NCBI RefSeq assembly: GCF_014698505.1
Contig: NZ_JACJTD010000007.1
Location: forward strand, 1-64,000
Source of the DNA: Nostoc foliaceum FACHB-393
Lineage (GTDB): Bacteria; Cyanobacteriota; Cyanobacteriia; Cyanobacteriales; Nostocaceae
Reading direction: 5' to 3'
DNA length: 64,000 bases
Part shown: positions 9,857 through 18,216 of the stretch, one piece after another
How positions within the stretch are numbered: the first letter of the stretch is position 1
Layout of the letters: each line of letters begins with the position of its first letter
Program-made: the position numbers and the translations under genes
The notes under the pieces: model-generated
Databases searched by the model: none
Seen by the model: only the letters and a program-made list of their open reading frames with translations
Told to the model about the DNA's origin: nothing

Positions 9857-9906
9857 TATATGCGTCCTACAGGGATTGATAAAGTAGTTGTATAAAAGAG
9901 CGATCG

Positions 9907-10515
9907 CTACCCTCTTTTATAGTTAATCACCTGATCTAATCTAGGCAAAGCACTCACTGCGGACTCTCGAACATATGGATCGACGGATTCATCATTTGTC
10001 AATGCCGTGAGTACTTCCACTCCTCGCATATCACCCATCGAACCGAGTGCATTGACGATCGCCACAGCCAGCGCCACATTATCTATAGTTTTCAGAGCCT
10101 CTGCCAAAATTTCAAAGGCAGGAGAACCAATTTCACCCAGCGCCATGACTGATGCAATATAAACAACCGCATTTGGATCATTAAGCGCTGTTTTCAATCC
10201 CTGTAAGCCTTCATCTGGGAAAGGAACATCTGGGTGGTTGGCAGCAACCTGTGCTAACGCCTTAGCACAGCTACCCCGAATAGTCGCATTCTCGCTATTT
10301 ACTAATGATTCTACCAGTGGTGGTACTGCATCTATACCAATAGCACCTAGTGCTTTTACCGCAGATCGACGGTAAGTCACATCTTCTTCATCTAAAATAC
10401 CCATCAGCCGAGGAATGGTATTTTCATCACGAACCTCAGCCAGTTCCCACATGGCTCGTTCCCGCAGATTGGGATTAGGGTGTTTCAACTGTTCAAATAG
10501 AGAATCTATGGTCAT
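9907..10515 (-). CDS. cpeZ: CpeZ, chaperone-like HEAT-repeat partner of CpeY
   Basis: In Fremyella CpeZ helps phycoerythrin subunits fold and assists the CpeY lyase. This 202-aa protein consists of HEAT/PBS repeats from end to end: NLRERAMWELAEVRDENTI, YRRSAVKALGAIGIDAV, IRGSCAKALAQV, VYIASVMALGEIGS and VRESAVSALPRL. Its length matches CpeZ (about 205 aa). It lies 232 bases downstream of cpeA in the same direction, as expected for a cpeBA-linked processing gene. The plus-strand higA gene ends 51 bases from its stop. CpcF/PecF-like lyases are the alternative, but the phycoerythrin context favours CpeZ. Confidence 0.82.
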   Translation of the reverse strand: MTIDSLFEQLKHPNPNLRERAMWELAEVRDENTIPRLMGILDEEDVTYRRSAVKALGAIGIDAVPPLVESLVNSENATIRGSCAKALAQVAANHPDVPFPDEGLQGLKTALNDPNAVVYIASVMALGEIGSPAFEILAEALKTIDNVALAVAIVNALGSMGDMRGVEVLTALTNDESVDPYVRESAVSALPRLDQVINYKRG

Positions 10516-10602
10516 AAAAGAAAATTTTCCTGTTTCAATCCCCCAAGTTAAATCATGAATTACGAATTACGTTAGCGTAGCGGTAGCGAGTCCGCGAGCG
10601 TC

Positions 10603-10634
10603 ATTACGAATTACGAATTACGAATTACGAATTA
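10603..10634. repeat. Heptanucleotide tandem repeat (STRR), ATTACGA x4
   Basis: Four perfect ATTACGA units lie between cpeZ and cpeA, followed by a partial unit. The same heptamer occurs on the other strand near 58487 and again at 58623, as is typical of heterocystous cyanobacteria. Confidence 0.85.
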
Positions 10635-10747
10635 GTAACAACTGAGGGACTCTTGGTCAATCACTCAACCAGATACAGGCAAAGCAACAGACTGAGAGTC
10701 CCTGAGTTTTAGAGTATGACTATCGCTCGTCTAGTCAATCCGTGTCA

Positions 10748-11248
<501 letters not shown>

Positions 11249-11327
11249 TTATACTCCAGATTAGATTTGATCGAGTTTTAATTTCAGTTGGCTTGACTAA
11301 TAGGCTTTAGCCGTTAGGAATTAGCAA

Positions 11328-12162
<835 letters not shown>

Positions 12163-12333
12163 TCAAGCTTGTTTGAGCAGATGTTTAACCAAATTATCTT
12201 TCACCATCATCTGCCGCAAAACTTCTAACAAAAATTCCTGAGCCTCTTCTTGGCTCAAATTTTTTACCTGATCTTTCAAATTTTGTAAGCGAAACTGTTG
12301 TTCTAAAGTTAGTTCGATTGGAAAGTCCATCAT
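12163..12333 (-). CDS. nblA: NblA, phycobilisome degradation adaptor
   Basis: NblA links phycobilisomes to the Clp protease during nutrient starvation. This 56-aa protein reads MMDFPIELTLEQQFRL followed by DQVKNLSQEEAQEFLLEVL and RQMMVKDNLVKHLLK. It shows the NblA pattern of an E-L-(S/T)-LEQQF start, a Q-A-Q-E-F-L core and a final basic helix. GAGGAG lies about 8 bases before the ATG. A second in-frame ATG directly follows the first. It lies just upstream of cpeBA on the same strand, as I recall for an nblA gene of Tolypothrix/Fremyella. Placing the degradation adaptor beside its presumed substrate genes allows coordinated control, which is inference. Confidence 0.92.
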   Translation of the reverse strand: MMDFPIELTLEQQFRLQNLKDQVKNLSQEEAQEFLLEVLRQMMVKDNLVKHLLKQA

Positions 12334-12657
12334 TCACTCCTCGGATTGACTGAATCGAAGGGTATTTGTTTTTACCACTAGTGTGAAGGCGTAAGCTGTC
12401 GTAGACATTGCTTTCTGCTATTTTAGCACTGAGATATTAAAACGTCTACATTGTCAAGCCATAGGAAATTACGCCCATAAAAGTTTACAATTACATAACA
12501 ACATATCAATCTCTCCCTTTGTAGGGAGTTTATTGAAGCTGATCACTAATCGCTGTAATGTTTAGAATGTTTATATACCAATAACTTTAAAAAGAAAGAA
12601 CGCGTAAAACATCATCCGCAGGAGTAATAAGTAGGAGTCAGAAGATTGATAGACGCA
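12334..12657. promoter_or_regulatory. Divergent promoter region between nblA and cpeS
   Basis: Shared upstream region of two divergent genes. No strong promoter hexamers are certain. A GTA-N8-TAG sequence near 12390 differs by one base from the NtcA consensus GTA-N8-TAC and is only a weak candidate. Confidence 0.4.
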
Positions 12658-13266
12658 ATGGAATTTTTTCAGCTAAGTGCTGGTAAGTGGCGATCGCAAC
12701 GTGCAACTCATCACCTGGCGTTCAAACGCTCAGAGACGGGAGAATCGGATATACAGGTAGAAACTTTAGATGCCAATCATCCAGAAATCATAGAACTGTG
12801 CCAGTATCATCAGATTGACCCCAGCCTTTCAGTAGGAGGGTCACGGGTGCGTTGGCTAGGCACAATGGCTTGGGATAGAGAGGATGAAGAGAACCATCAG
12901 GGGAAAACCATATTTGCGATCGTGCCTGATGGCGATAACCCAAGGGCTGGCAAATTACTCCGCGAAAGAGGCTATGCCGAAATTGTGCCTGTAGTTGGTC
13001 TTTTTCACATGGATGATGAAGATGGACTAGTGTTGACAACCGAATACGAAACAATGAGTTCCATTGAGCGATTCTGGTTTGCCAGCCCAAATATGCGACT
13101 GCGAACCAGTACAGTAAAACGGTTTGGTGGCTTTAGCACGGCATCATTTTGTACCGAAACCCGCATTGAAACTTCTGTTGAGGCTTCCAGCACGGAAAAA
13201 GTAACAGAAAGACTTGGGGAGGATGTTCTGGAAAAAAGAGAGTTTTATTCCGTTTTGGGCTGGTGA
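12658..13266 (+). CDS. cpeS: CpeS, S-type phycoerythrobilin lyase
   Basis: S-type lyases are lipocalin-like beta barrels; CpeS attaches phycoerythrobilin to Cys82 of beta-phycoerythrin. The 202-aa product starts MEFFQLSAGKWRSQRATHHL and contains GTMAWDREDEENHQGKTIF, LLRERGYAEIVPVVG, TTEYETMSSIERFWF and RTSTVKRFGGF, the family signatures in order. The ATG at 12658 fits the conserved start; an upstream ATG at 12646 would add four residues. Its stop codon directly abuts the ATG of the next gene, so they are translationally linked. In relatives cpeS lies in a cpeCDESTR operon, whereas here it leads a different gene set. Confidence 0.93.
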   Translation: MEFFQLSAGKWRSQRATHHLAFKRSETGESDIQVETLDANHPEIIELCQYHQIDPSLSVGGSRVRWLGTMAWDREDEENHQGKTIFAIVPDGDNPRAGKLLRERGYAEIVPVVGLFHMDDEDGLVLTTEYETMSSIERFWFASPNMRLRTSTVKRFGGFSTASFCTETRIETSVEASSTEKVTERLGEDVLEKREFYSVLGW

Positions 13267-13809
13267 ATGATTCTTAAGCAGACCGATGCTTTTAGTCGTG
13301 GCCGAGATTATCTGCATCGGGTACAGGAACTTGCCCTAGAACCGGGTATGGTTGATGTGTTCGATAACCTGCGCGATCGCATCCCCATTTGCACTTGGAT
13401 CGGCGAAAATATTAACACAGTTAACGCTCAGATCAACGCCTATCTAGAACTTTGTCATGAGTGCTTTCACCCCCAAGAGCGTCGCCATATCCAAATTTTT
13501 GCAGTCCCTATAGCTCAATCCTTCGGCATAGATGGACTGTGCAACATTCTCACAAACCCAATCACTATTCTGGTAGATGTCGGTCGAATAGCACCTAGAG
13601 ACTGGTTTGGTGTAGTCATCCATGAATACGCCCATGCCCATCTAGGAGATTTTGGTCACAATCAGCAGTTTGCTAACATCCTATCTCATCTATGTTTAGG
13701 GCTGGGATTGGAACCACCCTATTGGAAGGAAGGGATGGAAGCAACTTTGCGTAGCTGGCCTCACTGTAAGTCAACTATAGATCCTCTGGAATTTTGGATA
13801 GGTCACTGA
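13267..13809 (+). CDS. Putative zincin-type metallopeptidase linked to cpeS
   Basis: A 180-aa protein whose family I cannot name. It contains VVIHEYAHAHLGDFGHNQQF, with an HExxH zinc motif at 119-123 (HEYAH) and a further His at 131 before an aromatic residue. This resembles the HExxH...H-x-x-x-F layout of SprT-, YgjP- and WLM-like zinc peptidases. A preceding strand-like segment, NPITILVDVGRIAP, fits the usual edge strand before the active-site helix. There is no signal peptide, so it is probably cytoplasmic. Its ATG starts at the base after the cpeS stop, implying co-translation. A role in phycobiliprotein processing or linker trimming is speculation; a non-catalytic metal-binding protein is also possible. 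Confidence 0.75.
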   Translation: MILKQTDAFSRGRDYLHRVQELALEPGMVDVFDNLRDRIPICTWIGENINTVNAQINAYLELCHECFHPQERRHIQIFAVPIAQSFGIDGLCNILTNPITILVDVGRIAPRDWFGVVIHEYAHAHLGDFGHNQQFANILSHLCLGLGLEPPYWKEGMEATLRSWPHCKSTIDPLEFWIGH

Positions 13810-14168
13810 AGAGGAGAGGGGGCAGGGGAAAATATTTTTGCTTGTCCCCATTCCCGATTAATTTGTTTTGCTAAATGTTAAAAATTATTGCTTCAGTTAA
13901 AAAAAGTGAAACTCAATCTCCTAATCTAAAATATGTAAATAAAGTTTTTTAGTCATTTACGTAGTCATTAAGCTGGAAGCCCCTACTTTCCTTTATTGAT
14001 TAGCTATGGGTTAATTCCAGCAGACTAATTGTTCTTCCTAGAGAATAGTTAAATTACCCTTAGTTAAGTTTCGTGAAATTTTATCAGAATCTGAGGTTCT
14101 GATCCAACTACTCCCTTAATATGTGTTTTAAAGTTGTTAACTTTAATTAAGAACATGGAGGCTTTAGA
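13810..14168. promoter_or_regulatory. Leader of the rod-core linker gene
   Basis: No gene seen. Two copies of TAGTCATT at 13950 and 13962 (12-base period) and a small palindrome AAAGTTGTTAACTTT near 14130 are possible protein-binding sites. GGAGG at 14157-14161 is the ribosome binding site of the next gene. Confidence 0.4.
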
Positions 14169-14936
14169 GTGGCAATTCCTCTGTTAACATATGACCCTTC
14201 AAGTCAAAACCAGCGTGTAGCTGCATATGAAGTACCGGGTGATGAACAGCCCAGGATTTTTACTACAGACAACATACTGTCCCCGTCAGATTTAGATGTT
14301 CTGATCGAAGCAGCATATCGTCAGATTTTCTTTCATGCCTTTGCTGCCGATCGCGAAACATTCCTAGAGTCCCAACTCCGTAATGGACAAATTACAGTCC
14401 GGGACTTTATTCGTGGGTTGTTGCTTTCTAATACCTTTAAGAAAAGCTTCTACGACCTCAACAGTAATTACCGCTTTGTTGAGCAAGTAATCCAGCGCGT
14501 TTTGGGACGCGACCCATACAGTGAGCGGGAAAAAATTGCTTGGTCAATTGTAGTTGCTACCAAGGGTATTAGAGGCTTTGTTGATGAAGTACTCAACACT
14601 GAAGAGTACCTGAGCAATTTTGGATACTCCACAGTGCCTTATCAGCGCCGTCGCATACTGCCATCCCGTGCTGCGGGTGAGTTGCCATTCAACATCAAAT
14701 CTCCGCGATACGAAGATTACCACCGTGCCAAACTGGGTTTCCCCCAAATCATTTGGCAGGTCGAAGTCCGCAGATTTATCCCACAAGAGCAAAAGCCCAA
14801 GGCAGGCGATCCGGCTCAATTCTTGTCTATGGCACAAAGTGTCAATGCTGTTGGCAATCCACCACAAAGGATCTCGTCATTCAACATCGATATTGAAAAG
14901 TCTGTACCTTATCGCCAGCTGGCTGGTATTAAGTAA
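14169..14936 (+). CDS. cpcG: Phycobilisome rod-core linker, CpcG-like
   Basis: Rod-core linkers anchor peripheral rods to the allophycocyanin core. The 255-aa product begins with [21 protein letters not shown], then has a PBS linker domain (about residues 35-165) with [35 protein letters not shown] and [15 protein letters not shown], and VPYQRRR as in CpcG. The C-terminal tail ends in SVPYRQLAG. Compared with common CpcG proteins, the helix after YRQIF lacks the usual NEQQ segment (here FHAFAADRE). This suggests a paralogue, possibly used with phycoerythrin-bearing rods. GTG is chosen as start because GGAGG lies 7 bases upstream. CpcG-type is firm; the number of the paralogue is unknown. Confidence 0.85.
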   Translation: MAIPLLTYDPSSQNQRVAAYEVPGDEQPRIFTTDNILSPSDLDVLIEAAYRQIFFHAFAADRETFLESQLRNGQITVRDFIRGLLLSNTFKKSFYDLNSNYRFVEQVIQRVLGRDPYSEREKIAWSIVVATKGIRGFVDEVLNTEEYLSNFGYSTVPYQRRRILPSRAAGELPFNIKSPRYEDYHRAKLGFPQIIWQVEVRRFIPQEQKPKAGDPAQFLSMAQSVNAVGNPPQRISSFNIDIEKSVPYRQLAGIK

Positions 14937-14982
14937 CGATTTTTGGTCTGTGGCTAGCTAATACATCGATTTGATCATTTTA

Positions 14983-15068
14983 TAGCGTGCATAAGTCTTG
15001 GGTTATGTAGGAGTTTCATTTAGGTATAACTAGTGGAACAGACTCTATCCCATGTCTAATGCACGCTA
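14983..15068. repeat. 86-bp element with 20-bp imperfect inverted ends
   Basis: TAGCGTGCATAAGTCTTGGG at the left and the complement of CCCATGTCTAATGCACGCTA at the right agree at 17 of 20 positions. It lies between two convergent genes (linker and pseudouridine synthase). It may be a long hairpin terminator or a small MITE; no clear target duplication was found. Confidence 0.5.
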
Positions 15069-15078
15069 GTCGTTTGTT

Positions 15079-16119
15079 TTACGGTGCAGTTCGTCTTTTT
15101 AACATCTCCAAAAGTTTTGTAAAGTGGCTGGGAGGGTTTGCTGTCACCTCAATCAACTCTCCAGATACAGGATGCTGCAATTTTAGTCGCCAAGCGTGCA
15201 GTGCTTGACCGGGCAGATTTACCCCTACTGAATGACCAGAACTATAAACTGGGTCGCCGACAATGGGATGACCCATTTTGGCACTGTGGACGCGGATTTG
15301 ATGGGTGCGTCCAGTTTCTAGTTGAAAGTGGATTAAGGTGAAGTTACCGAGACGTTCTAGTACTTGCCAATGAGTGACGGCGGCTCGTCCGCCTTGTTCA
15401 ACAGGCATAATAGCCATTTTTTTGCGGTCTTGTGGATGGCGACCAATAGGCAAGTCAATTGTGCCACTTTCAACTTTTGGCGCACCGTAAACCACGCCCA
15501 AGTATTCTCTCCGTGCGGTTTTAGCTTTGAGTTGCGCTTGTAGGTGATGATGGGCAACTTCTGTTTTAGCGATCGCGATCGCTCCTGTTGTATCCTTATC
15601 CAATCGATGGACGATTCCCGGACGTTGAACTCCCCCAATCCCTGGTAAATTGGGGCAATGTGCCAATAGGGCATTTACCAAGGTGCCATCTGGATGGCCG
15701 GGTGCAGGGTGGACAACTAAGCCTGCGGGTTTGTTAAGAATGAGTAACTGATCGTCTTCGTAGAGGATATCTAAGGGGATATCTTCTGCTAGCAGTTCTA
15801 AAGGTTGCGCTTCTGGTATTTCGAGAGTGATGCGATCGCCTAGCTTAACATTGATCTTTTTGGATGTACAAACTTTGCCATTAAGTTGGACGTTACCCTG
15901 TTCGATTAACTGTTGGATGCGGGAACGGGATAAATCTGGTAATTCTTGGGAAAGGTAACGGTCAAGGCGATCATTGCCTTTAGTGTTGACGCAGTGTATC
16001 GTATCCCTGAAGGGAAGTAAGCTAGACGCTGCATCCTCCAGTAGAGTTGACAATCGTTCGCCCTTGGCGTTGGCCGAGCCATCGCTATTTTCTTGGATTT
16101 GTAAATTAAATTCGGTCAC
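15079..16119 (-). CDS. RluA/RluD-family pseudouridine synthase
   Basis: Isomerises uridines in rRNA or tRNA. The 346-aa protein has an S4 RNA-binding domain at about 48-100 (RLDRYLSQELPDLSRSRIQ and GNVQLNGK) and the catalytic motif HRLDKDTTGAIAIAKT with the essential Asp. HQIRVHSAKMGHPIVGDPVY follows in the C-terminal part. A GTG start is used. The first 45 residues precede the S4 domain and contain RLSTLLEDAASSLLPF, not usual in RluD. Which uridines are modified cannot be determined. The gene is convergent with the linker gene. Confidence 0.93.
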   Translation of the reverse strand: MTEFNLQIQENSDGSANAKGERLSTLLEDAASSLLPFRDTIHCVNTKGNDRLDRYLSQELPDLSRSRIQQLIEQGNVQLNGKVCTSKKINVKLGDRITLEIPEAQPLELLAEDIPLDILYEDDQLLILNKPAGLVVHPAPGHPDGTLVNALLAHCPNLPGIGGVQRPGIVHRLDKDTTGAIAIAKTEVAHHHLQAQLKAKTARREYLGVVYGAPKVESGTIDLPIGRHPQDRKKMAIMPVEQGGRAAVTHWQVLERLGNFTLIHFQLETGRTHQIRVHSAKMGHPIVGDPVYSSGHSVGVNLPGQALHAWRLKLQHPVSGELIEVTANPPSHFTKLLEMLKRRTAP

Positions 16120-16662
16120 AATTGCTCTGGATTATTAATTCCCCATTCTTTAAGTAAAGCGCGGAATCCTTTTAGTTGGGCTTCTAAACTTATCTAAGTC
16201 AATTAATACAGCATAATTCAGGAGTCAAACAGGCTTTATATCTTACTTGTGTACTGAACCAAACTGAAATCTGCTGTAAAGTTTACTAGAATCTTCGCGC
16301 CATTCGCGTAGCGTTAGCGAATCCTTGACCATCTGACTCGCTAAAAATCCTCTATCCTTTTTAGGTCAATACGGTTCAGTTAAGGGCTACTGGCAAAAAT
16401 TTGGGGTTTTCGAGACGCGATAAATCGCCGTCTCTACAAGTGTTTTGGTCTTATCTGAACTGTATTGCTTTTTAGGTCACCCTTTGGGCGTTTGCGTAGC
16501 CTACCGCAAACTATTGATCTAGATTTTATGTGGTAACTAGCAATTCCCTCAACAAATATAAGATTTTTAGTGATATTTCTGTAACATTTTGCTCATATAA
16601 TTTACGGTTATGAGATAATTTCCTACTATTGTTTTACACAAAGTAAATTACTGAATATTCGT
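16120..16662. other. Intergenic region carrying a MITE
   Basis: No gene seen. It contains the small element at 16357-16477, two short copies of the dispersed GCGTAGCG-type repeat (about 16308-16322 and 16490-16512), and the likely promoter of the membrane protein gene. Confidence 0.5.
16357..16477. mobile_element. MITE with 18-bp terminal repeats and 10-bp target duplication
   Basis: A 101-bp element (16367-16467) has left end CAATACGGTTCAGTTAAG and right end CTTATCTGAACTGTATTG, inverted repeats matching at 16 of 18 positions. The same ten bases CTTTTTAGGT flank it on both sides (16357-16366 and 16468-16477), an unbroken target duplication. The interior holds the palindrome-like GAGACGCGATAAATCGCC, continued by GTCTC. 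It is too short for a protein, so it must depend on a transposase elsewhere. Confidence 0.8.
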
Positions 16663-17394
16663 ATGCCGCAAGTATCAATCCCTAGTGTGGAGTTACCAAT
16701 TCATCTCTGTGCTAAAACAATTGCTCGACGTTTAATAGTTATAGTTATCAGTCTCACCTTTGCAGGTGTTTTAAGTAGCTATTTTTGGCTCTCAGAGTTT
16801 ACTTTCCCATCTAGCAAATGGTTTTACGAACTATTTAGCCTTGATAGAGAATTGAATATTCCTGCTTGGTATTCTGCATTCTCTCTATTATTTTGTTCGG
16901 GATTACTTAAAGCAATTTCTGTTATTAAGAGGAAAGACAGCTATTCCTCTTACTGGAAAACCCTATATTTTATATTTGTATATTTGAGTTTGGATGAAGC
17001 ATTTAGTTTTCACGAAATTTTGATCATACCGTCAGTACGGCAAGCGCTTAACCTCAATCCTATATTTTTCCAAACCTGGGTTATTCCTGGTGCAATTTTA
17101 GTAGCAGTTTTTGCATTTAAATATCTAAAATTTTGGCTCGATCTACCTCATAAAACTCGGTATTTATTTTTTACTGCCGCAGTTGTTTATGTGAGTGGAA
17201 CATTAGGTATGGAAATGATCGGTGGGCTTTTGATAGAATATTTTGGTCGTCGCAGTTTCATAACATCAACAGGTATAGTTATTGAAGAATTTTTGGAAAT
17301 GATAGGAATTGTGATTTTTATTTATGCATTGATAACTTACCTTAGCAGCTTGAAAAAAAATATTAAATTGAAAATTTATATATCTGAGAAATAA
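16663..17394 (+). CDS. Multi-pass membrane protein of unknown function
   Basis: A 243-aa protein with about six hydrophobic segments (near 22-42, 70-86, 100-118, 135-155, 165-190 and 205-230). Polar residues stand inside or beside helices: DE at 111-112 and HE at 117-118 (LSLDEAFSFHE), E184 (GMEMIGG) and EE/E at 208-212 (EEFLEM). Such an array of acidic and His residues could bind a metal or form a proton path. I do not recognise the family. The ATG follows TTCGT and lacks a strong ribosome binding site. It stands alone between the MITE region and the KGK gene. Confidence 0.75.
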   Translation: MPQVSIPSVELPIHLCAKTIARRLIVIVISLTFAGVLSSYFWLSEFTFPSSKWFYELFSLDRELNIPAWYSAFSLLFCSGLLKAISVIKRKDSYSSYWKTLYFIFVYLSLDEAFSFHEILIIPSVRQALNLNPIFFQTWVIPGAILVAVFAFKYLKFWLDLPHKTRYLFFTAAVVYVSGTLGMEMIGGLLIEYFGRRSFITSTGIVIEEFLEMIGIVIFIYALITYLSSLKKNIKLKIYISEK

Positions 17395-17617
17395 ATTCAT
17401 ACATGGCAATAAGGCACAGGCGATTTTAATTGGAACAAAAAATATCGCACATCATCCGCTTAGTATATACAGCATCATTCATGGTTAAAATACAGGTACA
17501 ACATCAATTTTTTCGGCTAGGAAAAAAGAGTTTACAATTATATAAAAATTTGCCACTACACCAACTCAATACCCATCTCTTCTCTGCAAATCTAACAATA
17601 ACACCTGTATAATCTCA

Positions 17618-17992
17618 CTATAACTTAATAGGTTCATCTGGATAAAATTGAAGATATAGATTATTTGCTTTGTGGCTATTAGGATATATAGATATCCTAA
17701 TTTCTAATTTACCTTTCTGCCAGTTTTTTCCACTTTGAAGAACCTGACACTCTTTGACAGCATGTAGTTGAAATTCGGTAACTGGAATGGACTCGTCACG
17801 AGCAGGAATGTTGCCAAATAAATTACCAACTGATACATCAGAGATTTGAGCTTTATAGCTGCAAACTTTCTGATGCCATTTATTTGCAATTTCTCGTATG
17901 ACTAGCTCTCTTAATTTACTTACTTTAAAAGTATCTTTATTAAAAAAAATGACATCATCTTCACACTCTAAAGAAATGAATTCGTTTTCCAT
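17618..17992 (-). CDS. KGK family protein
   Basis: A 124-aa protein of a small family largely confined to cyanobacteria. The family's name-giving KGK lies in GKNWQKGKLEIRISIY, followed by the usual F-x-P-D-E-P tail (LQFYPDEPIKL). The first half has ECEDDVIFFNKDTFKVSKL. The function is unknown to me. It is a single AT-rich minus-strand gene between two unrelated genes, with the start ATG at 17992. Confidence 0.8.
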   Translation of the reverse strand: MENEFISLECEDDVIFFNKDTFKVSKLRELVIREIANKWHQKVCSYKAQISDVSVGNLFGNIPARDESIPVTEFQLHAVKECQVLQSGKNWQKGKLEIRISIYPNSHKANNLYLQFYPDEPIKL

Positions 17993-18216
17993 ATCGATGT
18001 CTATACTGTCAACTCAGAGTTGGCAATACTTGATTTTTTAGTTTACATTCAACATGAAATTATAATGTAAGATTATTGTTCTAAATCTAGTAAATATACT
18101 GAATATTAAATATAAAGAATATTAAGCGATCGCTCTACAACATTATTCTTTAATATCTCACCCCCAGACACAGATTTTTTCTGTGAGCCTTTACGCCTTC
18201 GCGCGAGTTAATCATT

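Noticed and set aside
12385..12400. NtcA-like GTA-N8-TAG upstream of nblA
   Set aside because: One consensus base is wrong and no -10 at the right distance was found; kept only as a weak note.
17430..17612. 60-aa plus-strand ORF after the membrane protein
   Set aside because: No ribosome binding site and no protein-like pattern; AT-rich chance frame.
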